The position numbers and the translations under genes are program-made. Positions 7,087-14,275 of a stretch of 20,108 nucleotides of DNA are shown here, piece by piece. Within the stretch, counting starts at the first letter, position 1; every line of letters begins with the position of its first letter. The notes below the pieces were generated by a model, which was given only the letters and a program-made list of their open reading frames with translations, searched no databases and was not told the origin of the DNA. The stretch is from a virus: positions 1-20,108 of the IMG/VR virus record IMGVR_UViG_3300025674_000518; one strand, written 5' to 3'.

Positions 7087-8242
7087 GGTTGAACAGTCAC
7101 TGAAGCTGAACATCGGAAGCGGTGAGACAGAGCTGCCGGGATTCACGAACATCGACCGGCGGGACGGGAAAGAAGCGTATCCGCTGGAATACGAGACAGA
7201 CAGCGTTGATGAAATTCGAGCGTCACACATTCTGGAGCATTTCAGCTTTCGTGAAGCGATTAGCGTTCTGGAAGAATGGGTCCGTGTGCTGAAACCGGGC
7301 GGACTGATTCGGATCGCGGTCCCTGATGTGGACAAATGCCTCAAGTCAAATCACAAGAATCGTCTGTTCTATTTGATGGGCGGTCAGACGGATGAGAACG
7401 ACTTCCACAAGTCCGCATGGGATGAGAATCGGCTGCGAAGCTACATGGAACTGGCTGGACTTGGTTCGATTGAATCGTGGGAATCGGACGGACTGGATAC
7501 ATCGGCACATGAGGTATCACTAAATCTGCAAGGTCGCAAGCTGGCAGAAGATGAGGTCACGGAGCAAAAGCATCTGGACGTGAAAATCGGTGCTTATATG
7601 ACGTTGCCACGGTACGAGGCAGTGGCGGCACGTTCCACCATTGAATCAAGTTGTCGGGAACTGGGGATTGGTCTGGCGACATCGCAGGGCGTGTTCTGGG
7701 GGCAGTGCATGCAGCGGATGTTCAACGATGCAATTGAGCAGGGCGTTGAATGGATTCTGAGCATTGATTCCGACTCAATGTTCAACACCGGACACCTTGA
7801 AAAGCTGTTGCAGCAATTCGCACAGACGCCTGAAGCGGATGCAATGGCGGCGTTGCAGTGTAGACGCGGGAAAGGGTTTCCGTTGATGACGATCGAGGGG
7901 CAGACATCGCAAACGATCTCAGACAAAAAACCATTTCGGGTGACAACAGCACACTTCGGACTGACATTGATTCGGGTATCGGCGTTGAAGGAAGTGGCGA
8001 AGCCGTGGTTTTTCAGTCGGCCTGATTCGGATGGTGAATACGGCGATGACAGATTGGATGATGACATCTGGTTCTGGCATCAGTGGAAAGAGGCGGGCAA
8101 AAGTATCTACGTGGCACCAGATGTATCGATCGGCCATCTGGAAGAAACGGTTGCCGTATTTGATGACGATCTGAATCCGCGAATTGAGTACCTGAACGAA
8201 TGGCGGGAAAAGAATCTCAACCGAAGGCAGTACAGTTTCTAG
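7073..8242 (+). CDS. Methyltransferase-glycosyltransferase fusion protein
   Basis: Residues 9-85 are a methyltransferase-type domain: LKLNIGSGETELPGFTNIDR at 10-29, then SVDEIRASHILEHF (44-57), VLKPGGLIRIAVPDVDK (72-88). Residues 168-360 are a GT-A-like glycosyltransferase domain that opens with DVKIGAYMTLPRYEA. WILSIDSDSMF contains a DxD metal/nucleotide-sugar motif (D232, D234). DDDIWFWHQWKEAGKSIYVA (329-348) and a terminal histidine H355 in GHLEE follow, as in family 2-type enzymes. The two activities in one chain suggest transfer of a sugar that is then methylated, or a methyltransferase-like domain that positions the acceptor. The acceptor is unknown. The ATG has an AGAGGAA site and overlaps the previous gene by 14 bases. 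The N-terminal domain is paralogous in style to the methyltransferase at 17432. Confidence 0.8.
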   Translation: MSVTEVEQSLKLNIGSGETELPGFTNIDRRDGKEAYPLEYETDSVDEIRASHILEHFSFREAISVLEEWVRVLKPGGLIRIAVPDVDKCLKSNHKNRLFYLMGGQTDENDFHKSAWDENRLRSYMELAGLGSIESWESDGLDTSAHEVSLNLQGRKLAEDEVTEQKHLDVKIGAYMTLPRYEAVAARSTIESSCRELGIGLATSQGVFWGQCMQRMFNDAIEQGVEWILSIDSDSMFNTGHLEKLLQQFAQTPEADAMAALQCRRGKGFPLMTIEGQTSQTISDKKPFRVTTAHFGLTLIRVSALKEVAKPWFFSRPDSDGEYGDDRLDDDIWFWHQWKEAGKSIYVAPDVSIGHLEETVAVFDDDLNPRIEYLNEWREKNLNRRQYSF

Positions 8243-8385
8243 TCCCGTGGATGGGGTTCGATGCTGGATCTGTCACAAGTACGCTGTCACCAGGCGTCAT
8301 GTCAACGCTTGTCACGCTTGGCAAGGCGGAGGCATATCGGGAGCCACGTAAGCGGAAGACACGTAAGAATGAAAAACCTGAATAG
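8200..8385 (+). CDS. Small phage protein of unknown function upstream of the connector
   Basis: This 61-residue protein has a short hydrophobic start (VQFLVPWMGFDAGSV), then SPGVMSTLVTLGKAEAY, and a very basic tail (REPRKRKTRKNEK). The pattern 'strand, W-x-G-hydrophobic-x-AGxV, then L...G.A' is one I associate with small proteins that precede head-tail connectors in siphoviruses. That is why I treat it as real despite its length. The only in-frame ATG before the conserved part is at 8200, which makes it overlap the glycosyltransferase gene by 43 bases. It overlaps the connector start by 17 bases. Its function is unknown and its start is uncertain. Confidence 0.55.
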   Translation: MAGKESQPKAVQFLVPWMGFDAGSVTSTLSPGVMSTLVTLGKAEAYREPRKRKTRKNEKPE

Positions 8386-8950
8386 CACATACCGGGTTTC
8401 CGTCGAACCGACTGTCGAACCGCTCGACCTGAGCGAGTTGAAGGAACGGTTGCGTATTCTGACTTGTGATTTCGATGTCGAGTTGACTGATCTGATGGTC
8501 GCAGCTCGGAAACAGGTCGAATACGACACAAAGCGAAAGCTGATCACTCAGACGATGATTCTGACAATGGATGCGTTTCCTTCTGGAAATGCCATCGAGT
8601 TGAGACAGATTCCAGTGCAGTCAGTCACGTCTGTGCAATACCTGGATGAGGACAGGGCAACGCAGACGTTCAGTTCCGCATTGTATGACACGGACCTGAA
8701 CAGCGAGCCGGCTCGGATTGTGCTGCTGGAGGATGAATCGTGGGAGGACACGGAGCCACAATATCCTGCGGCAGTCACCGTGACATTTGTTGCGGGATAT
8801 GGCGACGACGCAACGTCAGTTCCTGTCGAAGCAAAGCTGGCGATTGTGGAATGGTGCAGAATGCACTGGGGAAGCTGCGACGGGGATCACCTGAAGTATC
8901 AGAACCTGGTGAATCATCTGGCGTGGACGGGCATCGGAGCACCGATCTAA
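8369..8950 (+). CDS. Head-tail connector protein, HK97 gp6-like
   Basis: A 193-residue protein expected to form the adaptor ring that docks under the portal. PLDLSELKERLRI (18-30), followed by ELTDLMVAARKQVEYDTKRKL (38-58), is the helical start seen in the phage connector families related to HK97 gp6 and phiE125 gp8. A central beta region contains IELRQIPVQSVTSVQYLDED (76-95). AVTVTFVAGYGDDATSVPVE (135-154), then AKLAIVEWCRMHW, forms the family's characteristic C-terminal strand and helix. The ATG at 8369 is chosen because the conserved domain begins right after it. An upstream extension to 8261 would add 36 Arg- and Cys-rich residues overlapping the previous gene in another frame. The stop shares a base with the next start (TAATG). 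Confidence 0.88.
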   Translation: MKNLNSTYRVSVEPTVEPLDLSELKERLRILTCDFDVELTDLMVAARKQVEYDTKRKLITQTMILTMDAFPSGNAIELRQIPVQSVTSVQYLDEDRATQTFSSALYDTDLNSEPARIVLLEDESWEDTEPQYPAAVTVTFVAGYGDDATSVPVEAKLAIVEWCRMHWGSCDGDHLKYQNLVNHLAWTGIGAPI

Positions 8951-9294
8951 TGAGATGTGCGAGCGAATACAATAAGCGGGTTGTGATTCAGCAACTGACG
9001 GGGACTGCGGATGATCACGGACACATTGACATCACGTCTGCTTCGAATTGGACGACGTATGCAAATGCGTATGCCACTGTTAAGAGCAAGGGAGGCAGGG
9101 AATTCTGGAAAGTCGATCAAGTCAATGCGGACGTTGACCACGTCTGGCGGGTGCAGTGGACGAAAACGCTAGCGGCTGCGACACCTGATATGCAATTGGT
9201 CAGCGAGGATGTGACGTATGAGATTCTCGCTGTGATTGATGTCGATCTGGCTCATGAGGTCATCGAGATTCAGACGAAACGGCGAGTCCAATGA
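8950..9294 (+). CDS. Head closure / head-tail adaptor protein, SPP1 gp16-like
   Basis: The 114-residue protein probably forms the ring that closes the DNA channel and offers the tail-docking surface. It is almost all beta. RVVIQQLTGTADDHGHIDIT (10-29) is the strand-turn-strand opening. WTTYANAYATVKSKGGREFW (34-53) matches the W...A.V....GRE element of the family. HVWRVQWTK (64-72), then MQLVSEDVTYEILAVIDVD (81-99) and a short terminal strand EVIEIQTKR, follow. Length and strand pattern fit the Phage_H_T_join group. The ATG at 8950 overlaps the connector stop, and the gene ends four bases into the next one. Confidence 0.85.
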   Translation: MRCASEYNKRVVIQQLTGTADDHGHIDITSASNWTTYANAYATVKSKGGREFWKVDQVNADVDHVWRVQWTKTLAAATPDMQLVSEDVTYEILAVIDVDLAHEVIEIQTKRRVQ

Positions 9295-9785
9295 CGGTTT
9301 ACGTGACGGGAATAAAAGAGCTGGATCGGAACATTGAAAAGCTGACAGAAAAGGTGCAGAAGAAAGTTGCCACGGCAGCGGTGCGTAAGGGATTGCAGGC
9401 TGCGGTGAAAGGGATCAAGGCAGAGATTCCATCCAAGTACAAAGAGGCACGGAAGGCGATTGGATGGAGTTTTAAGGTAGACCGATCACGTAAATCGGAC
9501 ACCTACGGCCAGAAGGTTGGCAAGGTTGGCTCAAAAGTAGGCAAGAAACGAGCCAAGCTCAAAGAGTGGGGCATCAAGCAGAAAGAGAAGCGAAGGTCGG
9601 CAGGGAAGCGTGGTACAGGTATTGCTCCGAACAATCTGCACTGGTTTATCACGGGGACAAGGCGGATGAAACCGAAATGGCCGGGCTTGGCGAAACGAGG
9701 AATGAATTCGTCGAAGTCAGAAATTAGACAAGCGGTCACAAAGGCATTCGCTGACGGTATCAGAAAAGAGGCATTCAAACTGTGA
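9291..9785 (+). CDS. Neck/tail-terminator-type protein, HK97 gp10-like
   Basis: The protein has 164 residues and is strongly basic. It begins with VTGIKELDRNIEKLTEKVQK (5-24), a helix typical of the HK97 gp10-like family. A long Lys/Arg-rich central part follows (about 45-112). NNLHWFITGTRRMKPKWPG then gives the family's conserved H-W/Y-x-x-x-GT-R-x-M-x-P element, and a final helix reads EIRQAVTKAFADGIRKEA. The family sits at the head-tail neck and is needed for joining. The basic central stretch is longer and more repetitive than I expect, with KVGKVGSKVGKKRAKLKEW in the middle, and may touch DNA or the acidic neighbour proteins. It overlaps the genes on both sides by 4 bases. Confidence 0.82.
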   Translation: MTVYVTGIKELDRNIEKLTEKVQKKVATAAVRKGLQAAVKGIKAEIPSKYKEARKAIGWSFKVDRSRKSDTYGQKVGKVGSKVGKKRAKLKEWGIKQKEKRRSAGKRGTGIAPNNLHWFITGTRRMKPKWPGLAKRGMNSSKSEIRQAVTKAFADGIRKEAFKL

Positions 9786-10183
9786 GAGGCGGACTTGTTT
9801 CAGTTCTGAAGAATGAAGGCACGATTTCAACGTACGTTGGATCGCGTGTTTACATCGGCAAAGCTCCGCAGAAAGCGGCATTGCCTTACATCGTGATAAC
9901 GCAAATGGGATCGGATGAGTTTCTGTCACTGGATGGCACTGGTTCACTGAGGGCGGTTGATTTCGACATCGATTGCAAAGCTGCATTAAGTACAACGGCG
10001 GAGGATATCGGAAACGCGGTGCGGGTGTTTCTGGATGATTACACGGGGGCAGCAGGCAGCCAGACGATTAAGGCTGTTCTGATGAACGACGAAAGCACTG
10101 ATTACGAGCCACCGGCAGACGGTTCTGACGGTGGAATCCATACGACGTTGCTGGATGTGACAATCCAGTACGAACCAGCATAG
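9782..10183 (+). CDS. Tail completion protein, DUF3168-like
   Basis: This 133-residue protein starts at a GTG (9782) that overlaps the previous stop. GLVSVLKNEGTISTYVGSRV (4-23), followed by APQKAALPYIVITQMG (28-43), matches the opening of the DUF3168/SPP1 gp17-like tail completion family (L...L......VG.RVY....P.....PYI). The middle DFDIDCKAALSTTAEDIGNA and the C-terminal HTTLLDVTIQYEP strand fit the same alpha/beta fold. Members form the ring at the head-proximal end of the tail tube. Its place between the gp10-like gene and the tail tube gene agrees with that. Confidence 0.82.
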   Translation: MRGGLVSVLKNEGTISTYVGSRVYIGKAPQKAALPYIVITQMGSDEFLSLDGTGSLRAVDFDIDCKAALSTTAEDIGNAVRVFLDDYTGAAGSQTIKAVLMNDESTDYEPPADGSDGGIHTTLLDVTIQYEPA

Positions 10184-10193
10184 GAGTGAATCG

Positions 10194-10610
10194 ATGGCAA
10201 AGGTCATTACAAAGGGAACGGTGATCAACCAGACGATCACCACAACACTGACACCAGTGGCACAGATCATTGAATTCAGCCAGTCGGGTGCGGAGTCGGA
10301 AACATACGACGCGACGACACTGGACACGACTGGAGCGGGGAAGGAATACGCACCGACTGGATACAGTGAAGGCGGCACGTTTGACTTCTCGCTTTTTTAC
10401 GATCCGAATCTCGCTGGTCATCAGGCGATCACTGATCTGATCACGACTCCCGCGACGTGTGCCTGGTCGATTGTGTTCGTGGATGCTGGAACAACAACAT
10501 CAACATTCGATTCGGCAGGTGTCGGAATGGACATCACCGGGGCCATGAATAACGGGCTGACAGCGGATGTGTCTCTGAAACTGAATCAACTTCTGGAATA
10601 CTCGACATAA
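10194..10610 (+). CDS. Major tail tube protein
   Basis: A 138-residue beta-rich protein expected to polymerise into the tail tube. Features consistent with the lambda gpV/Phage_tube type are an N-terminal strand pair, a long loop SGAESETYDATTLDTTGAGK (about 31-50), and GYSEGGTFDFSLFYDPNLAG (56-75), in which a strand is followed by the 'D.....H..L' helix start. IVFVDAGTTTSTFDSAGVG and the final GLTADVSLKLNQLLEY strand complete it. The ATG has a good GGAGTG site seven bases upstream (after CATA), which suits high expression. It is followed by a 1-base overlap (TAATG) with the next gene. Confidence 0.85.
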   Translation: MAKVITKGTVINQTITTTLTPVAQIIEFSQSGAESETYDATTLDTTGAGKEYAPTGYSEGGTFDFSLFYDPNLAGHQAITDLITTPATCAWSIVFVDAGTTTSTFDSAGVGMDITGAMNNGLTADVSLKLNQLLEYST

Positions 10611-10981
10611 TGAAAGCTGAGTATCTATTCGACGTTCACGAGCCACGAGATTGGATCGAGGACGAGCGTCTAATCGAGCGGGATGGAAATCGGTACTGGC
10701 CAGCAGGCACGATTGAGGAACATCCGAAAGCCTACATGCTCGTGAGGATGGGAACAGCGAAGCCAGCGGACGATGAATGTGTGCTGGCGGCTGGAATGTC
10801 ATCCCGCGAGCAGACGGCGGCTCAACGATCGAATGAAGCGGTCAGGCACGGAATCCATCCAGATGACTATCAGTTGTTTTTCGATGAGAAAATCAAGGGA
10901 TACAACGAGGATGGATCGTACATCAAGGGTCCGAACTGGGACGAATCACTGGAAGATGACACGGAGGAAGACAACGAATGA
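10610..10981 (+). CDS. Conserved-looking small tail-module protein of unknown function
   Basis: This 123-residue acidic protein belongs to no family I can name. WPAGTIEEHPKAYMLVRMGTA (residues 30-50) is a compact motif with the 'W..G..I.HP.A..LV.MG.A' look of small phage proteins placed between tail tube and chaperone genes. A helix with SSREQTAAQRSNEA and GIHPDDYQLFFDEKIKGY follows, then an acidic end (DESLEDDTEEDNE). There is no signal peptide or membrane segment. Start and stop both overlap the neighbouring genes, so it is very likely co-translated with the tail tube and chaperone. A role in tail assembly is inferred from position only. Confidence 0.6.
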   Translation: MKAEYLFDVHEPRDWIEDERLIERDGNRYWPAGTIEEHPKAYMLVRMGTAKPADDECVLAAGMSSREQTAAQRSNEAVRHGIHPDDYQLFFDEKIKGYNEDGSYIKGPNWDESLEDDTEEDNE

Positions 10982-11364
10982 CGATCGCAAGTGCGGAGCT
11001 GTTGCGGAGCGGTGTGACGCTGAAACGTCAGGAGGTGCCATTGCCTGAATTCGGTGATGGCGTTTCCGTTTATGTCAGGCAGTTGACCGCGAAGGAATGG
11101 TCTGAATTTCGAATGTCTATGCTCAACTCGAAATTCGAGAAGGACGCAGGCAAGCTCGGAGAACTGAAAGAGCGGTACATCATATTTTGCATGGTCGATG
11201 AATCAGGGCAGCCGATTTTCAGCCTGGATGATTTGGAGACTGTGAAACAGTGGCCTGCAATCGTCGTGAATCGGTTGAATGACGCGGCAGATGCACTCAA
11301 CGAGGGTGATCTGAATTCGAAGTCGTTGGGAAACGACTCAGAAACAACAGGCGGAGATTCTTAG
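10978..11364 (+). CDS. Tail assembly chaperone, lambda gpG-like (zero-frame product)
   Basis: 128 residues. VYVRQLTAKEWSEFRMSMLN (about 31-50), CMVDESGQPIFSLDDLETVK (about 71-90) and AIVVNRLNDAADALNEGD (about 94-111) follow the layout of gpG-type chaperones (V.VR.LTA.E, DE.G.P.F...D, A.VV..L...A..LN). These proteins coat the tape measure during tail assembly and are not part of the virion. The C-terminus after residue 117 lies beyond a slippery sequence at 11328-11334, so only ribosomes that do not slip make this short form. It sits directly before the T-like frame and the tape measure gene, the conserved arrangement in long-tailed phages. Confidence 0.85.
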   Translation: MTIASAELLRSGVTLKRQEVPLPEFGDGVSVYVRQLTAKEWSEFRMSMLNSKFEKDAGKLGELKERYIIFCMVDESGQPIFSLDDLETVKQWPAIVVNRLNDAADALNEGDLNSKSLGNDSETTGGDS

Positions 11365-11648
11365 CGTACAAGCTGGCACATCACGTGGAGGGAACGGTTG
11401 ATGTTGACGGGATGCTGGAACGGATGACGGTTCAGCAATTCGACGAATGGGAGCAATACGATGAGATCCAACCGATTGACCATCAAACGGACATGCTCGG
11501 GCTGATGGCGTGGTTGTTGTCGAATTACATGGCTCAGGATCAGTTGGATGTTGATTCGTTTATGCCGTGGATGAAGAAAAAGAAGCAGAAGGTCGGTACG
11601 AGTGCTGGCAAGGCGTATATCAAGCAACGTGGCCTGAAACTGAAATGA
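10978..11648 (+). CDS. Tail assembly chaperone, GT-type -1 frameshift fusion
   Basis: The second frame is open from 11310 to 11648 and has no convincing start or ribosome binding site of its own. The nearest start is a GTG at 11385 that would cut off the conserved LAYKLAHHVEGTV segment. A -1 slip at 11328-11334 joins it to the gpG-like frame, giving a fusion of about 223 residues (119 zero-frame codons plus 104 in the -1 frame). The junction encodes a basic patch (GKRLRNNRRR), then FLAYKLAHHVEGTVDVDGML and ERMTVQQFDEWEQYDEI, which resembles the T domain of other phages (R..A...G.T...L...M...EF.EW..Y). The T part is thought to bind tail tube subunits while the G part holds the tape measure. 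Confidence 0.85.
11328..11334 (+). other. Programmed -1 ribosomal frameshift site GGGAAAC
   Basis: The heptamer G GGA AAC is in the correct register relative to the gpG-like frame (codons GGA at 11329 and AAC at 11332). It fits the X XXY YYZ rule for tandem -1 slippage. The zero frame ends 30 bases later at 11364, and the -1 frame stays open to 11648. It lies in the overlap between the two chaperone frames just before the tape measure gene, where lambda has GGGAAAG. Confidence 0.85.
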
Positions 11649-11652
11649 ACCA

Positions 11653-12981
11653 ATGCCCAGTATCGGTGATTTAGTAGTCCACCTGAATGCAGACACTCGC
11701 AAATTCAAGGCGGGTATGAAGGATGGCAAGCGTGAAATGGCCGTCTTTTCGGAGGCTGCGACTAAGCTGCTGAAAATCGGCGTAGCTGCGGGCATTGCTG
11801 CGATCGGTGCGGCTGCGTACAAGACTGCACAGCAGTTCGGTGAACTGGACAAGATCGCCAAAATGTCGGACAGGCTCGGCATCGCGACGGAAAAGCTGGC
11901 AGGTCTGAATCTGGCATTTGAGCAAAGCGGATTGAGCATCGAATCCGGTGCAACGGCTTTGCGAATGATGACGCGAAACATCGGTGAGGCACTCACTGGA
12001 GTCGGTCCGGGGAAAGACGCACTGGATGAACTCGGATTAAGTGCCGAGGAACTTTCGCGAATGTCACCTGACTTGGCATTGGCGGAGATCGCGGAGGCGT
12101 TTAAGGGTGTCGAGCGTCCTGCGGAACGTGTCAGAATTGCGATGGATCTATTCGGACGATCCGGGGCTGACATCATTAGCATGCTGGATGATGGGAAGGA
12201 TGGTCTGGCAGCATTTCAGGCGGAAGCAGAACGGCTGAATCTGACGCACACACGCGAAGAATTAGCCAGAGTTGAAGCTGCAAATGATGCCATGAATCGA
12301 CTGTCGAAAGTGTTTGTTGGTCTATGGCAAGAATTCGCAATCCAAACGGCACCCGCAATTGAGTCAATTGCAATTGCCATGCAGGATTGGCTGCTTCCGG
12401 CGATCACTAAGGTGGCAGATGTGACAGAAAGAGCAATTGCATTGATGCAGGAGTTCACAGGTGAAGCTGGAAAGATCGATCCGAAGCTGTTGAAGCAATG
12501 GGAAGATGAAGCAAGAAAGGGAGATTTGCAGAGACGTAAGCAGCGTCAATTGGATGTAGCAGATATTGGCATAGAGATTAAACGTGGGGACGGTGGATTT
12601 GCTGCAACATTGGAAGAGATGGAGGACCGCCTCAAGATACTGCGAGGCGAAGCTACTGAAACGAGTCTGAAACTCCAGAAGATGCTTGACGCGGGAGTTG
12701 ATCCGCTGGACGTTGAGCAATTGCGTCAGATATTCGCGGAGGTGGAACGATTGCAAAAAGAAAAGGGAGATGACGGAAAACAGATAAGAAAAGAGCAGCG
12801 ATTCACCTCAGCACAGCAACAGGGATCTGCTGAAGCATTTGAGACAATTATCAGAGCAATGCAGCGGGAAAAGTCGCCTGAATTAGCAGAGGCTAAAGCA
12901 CAGACAAAGATTCAGAAAGAGATCAAAGAGGCGATTCAGGCAGCACCAGTCCGAATTGAAGTATTTGGAGCGGCAACGTAA
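11653..12981 (+). CDS. Tape measure protein (short)
   Basis: 442 residues, mostly helical. The start SIGDLVVHLNADTRKFKAGM (3-22), followed by ATKLLKIGVAAGIAAIGAAA (35-54), is the 'beta strand, then F..GM, then hydrophobic helix' opening common in tape measure proteins. A repeated helical region covers SDRLGIATEKLAGLNLAFEQ and later GPGKDALDELGLSAEELSRM, typical of phage tail tape measure domains of the TP901 type. A second hydrophobic helix lies near residues 220-255. The C-terminal third is charged coiled coil. The position right after the chaperone pair supports the call. No strong ribosome binding site is seen before the ATG, so coupling to the upstream T frame (stop 11646-11648) is likely. 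At about 0.15 nm per residue the length predicts a tail near 65 nm. Confidence 0.85.
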   Translation: MPSIGDLVVHLNADTRKFKAGMKDGKREMAVFSEAATKLLKIGVAAGIAAIGAAAYKTAQQFGELDKIAKMSDRLGIATEKLAGLNLAFEQSGLSIESGATALRMMTRNIGEALTGVGPGKDALDELGLSAEELSRMSPDLALAEIAEAFKGVERPAERVRIAMDLFGRSGADIISMLDDGKDGLAAFQAEAERLNLTHTREELARVEAANDAMNRLSKVFVGLWQEFAIQTAPAIESIAIAMQDWLLPAITKVADVTERAIALMQEFTGEAGKIDPKLLKQWEDEARKGDLQRRKQRQLDVADIGIEIKRGDGGFAATLEEMEDRLKILRGEATETSLKLQKMLDAGVDPLDVEQLRQIFAEVERLQKEKGDDGKQIRKEQRFTSAQQQGSAEAFETIIRAMQREKSPELAEAKAQTKIQKEIKEAIQAAPVRIEVFGAAT

Positions 12982-13841
12982 TGGCAGTTGTGGGAAGTGC
13001 AAAAGAAGTATGGGAAAGGCGATCCGCTCGATACAACGGCGGTGAATGGACCTATACGCGGGGCTGGCTGGTAGAAACGGACAGCAAGACTGATCGCGAA
13101 GGGACCGTTTCAGGTGCAACTGGACTGCCTGCCTATGGTGCTGCACATCCGGATCCGATTGGGTCGAATGCCTACGCGACAGATATCAGCTACACGCAGA
13201 AAAGTAGCACGCCGTTTGCGTGGGATGTGGTCGTGACGTATTCATCGAAACGGACGCTGGACAGCAGCAATCCGGCGAGCGATGAGGTGTTGGTGTCATG
13301 GTCGTCAGAGATTTACGACGAAGCGATCTTTGCTGACACCAGTGGCAACGCGATCCTGAATAGTGCGGGTGATTATTTCATCGATCCGACACCAACGAGG
13401 GATGCAGCACACCTGATAGCTAAGATTCGATCAAATCAGACATCGGTTCCGTCGTGGGTGCTTAGTTATCAGAATTCAATCAACAATGGAGCAATTACGA
13501 TTGGCGGGCTGGCGATCGCGGCAGGACTTGCGAAGTTTCAGCGGTTGGAAATTGGCGAACGTGAAGACCGGAACGGGACCGCGTTTTATCCTGTGTCCTT
13601 CGAGATTCACATCCACAAGGACGGATGGGCATTGAAACCGCTTGACGCTGGATTCCGTGAAATATCACGAGGCAATTTGATACAGATACTGAATCCAGAA
13701 GATGGCGAGGAAGTGACGACGCCAGCGTTGTTGGACGGTAGCGGGGCACAATTACTGAATCCGTCACCTGCAACGGCGGTGTTCGGCAACTTTACGATCT
13801 ATCCTCAACTGGATTTCACAACGCTACCGGGGATCACGTAA
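12981..13841 (+). CDS. Distal tail protein of unknown family
   Basis: 286 residues, beta-rich, with no signal peptide or membrane segment. Visible elements are TDISYTQKSSTPFAWDVVVT (about 67-86), SDEVLVSWSSEIYDEAIF then ADTSGNAILNSAGDYFIDP (about 99-135), and a SYQNSINNGAITIGGLAIA segment (161-179). FYPVSFEIHIHKDGWALKPL then precedes DAGFREI. A second copy-like element LLDGSGAQLLNPSPA occurs near the C-terminus. The combination resembles tail proteins I remember from planctomycete phages and prophages, but I cannot confirm that here. Its position directly after the tape measure suggests the distal tail/baseplate role that Dit proteins have elsewhere. It overlaps the tape measure stop by one base and touches the next start. 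Confidence 0.6.
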   Translation: MAVVGSAKEVWERRSARYNGGEWTYTRGWLVETDSKTDREGTVSGATGLPAYGAAHPDPIGSNAYATDISYTQKSSTPFAWDVVVTYSSKRTLDSSNPASDEVLVSWSSEIYDEAIFADTSGNAILNSAGDYFIDPTPTRDAAHLIAKIRSNQTSVPSWVLSYQNSINNGAITIGGLAIAAGLAKFQRLEIGEREDRNGTAFYPVSFEIHIHKDGWALKPLDAGFREISRGNLIQILNPEDGEEVTTPALLDGSGAQLLNPSPATAVFGNFTIYPQLDFTTLPGIT

Positions 13842-14275
13842 TGTCAGGCGGACTGATAAGCCGCGAGCTGTACGATCAGATTGCCCGTGTGATTCGTGAG
13901 ACGATTCGACGCGAACGGAATCCGAGGCAGACGCGGAACCGATGGCACAAGAAGGGCAGCGGGGCCACAAATGCCATTATCGGGCATGGTGTCATTGTCG
14001 AAGCGGTCTGTGAAGATTGGTACGTGAAGGTTGATCCAGATGCCGCCACAACATGGGTCAACGGATGCCAAACGCTGCCGGATCAAGACTACGAAGGCGA
14101 GATCCTGATCTACGATCCATGCCCAGACACGAACGGCAAAATGGCAGGCTATACCGAAGCGGAGTTGCTGGGGGCTGTGGTGCAGTTCTATCGTGCGTGC
14201 AATCCGTATACGAACGAATCGAAGTATTTCATCATTGACATCTGCATCAATGTGACCTGCGATGAGGTGGCATGA
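13841..14275 (+). CDS. Small tail-tip region protein of unknown function
   Basis: 144 residues, not recognised. The N-terminus is helical and basic (ELYDQIARVIRETIRRERNP, then RQTRNRWHKKG). After that comes a beta-rich part containing GHGVIVEAVCEDWYVKVDPD and GEILIYDPCPDTNGKMAGY. There are six cysteines, all in the C-terminal 90 residues. The last strand YFIIDICINVTCDEVA ends in the ATGATG junction with the large cysteine-rich protein. The cysteines link it in character to that protein, and it may be its partner or chaperone; that is inference from position and composition. The start ATG shares a base with the previous stop. Confidence 0.55.
   Translation: MSGGLISRELYDQIARVIRETIRRERNPRQTRNRWHKKGSGATNAIIGHGVIVEAVCEDWYVKVDPDAATTWVNGCQTLPDQDYEGEILIYDPCPDTNGKMAGYTEAELLGAVVQFYRACNPYTNESKYFIIDICINVTCDEVA

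Noticed and set aside
8261-8368. Upstream extension of the connector gene
   Set aside because: The added residues are Arg/Cys/His-rich, overlap a better small gene in another frame, and precede the conserved domain.
8740-8949. Upstream extension of the head-closure gene
   Set aside because: It lies wholly inside the connector gene in another frame; the conserved domain starts at ATG 8950.
11361-12182. Long minus-strand ORF of 273 codons opposite the tape measure
   Set aside because: Its composition is a Ser/Ala/Arg-rich shadow of the tape measure, with no ribosome binding site and no recognisable domain. Every supported gene is on the + strand.
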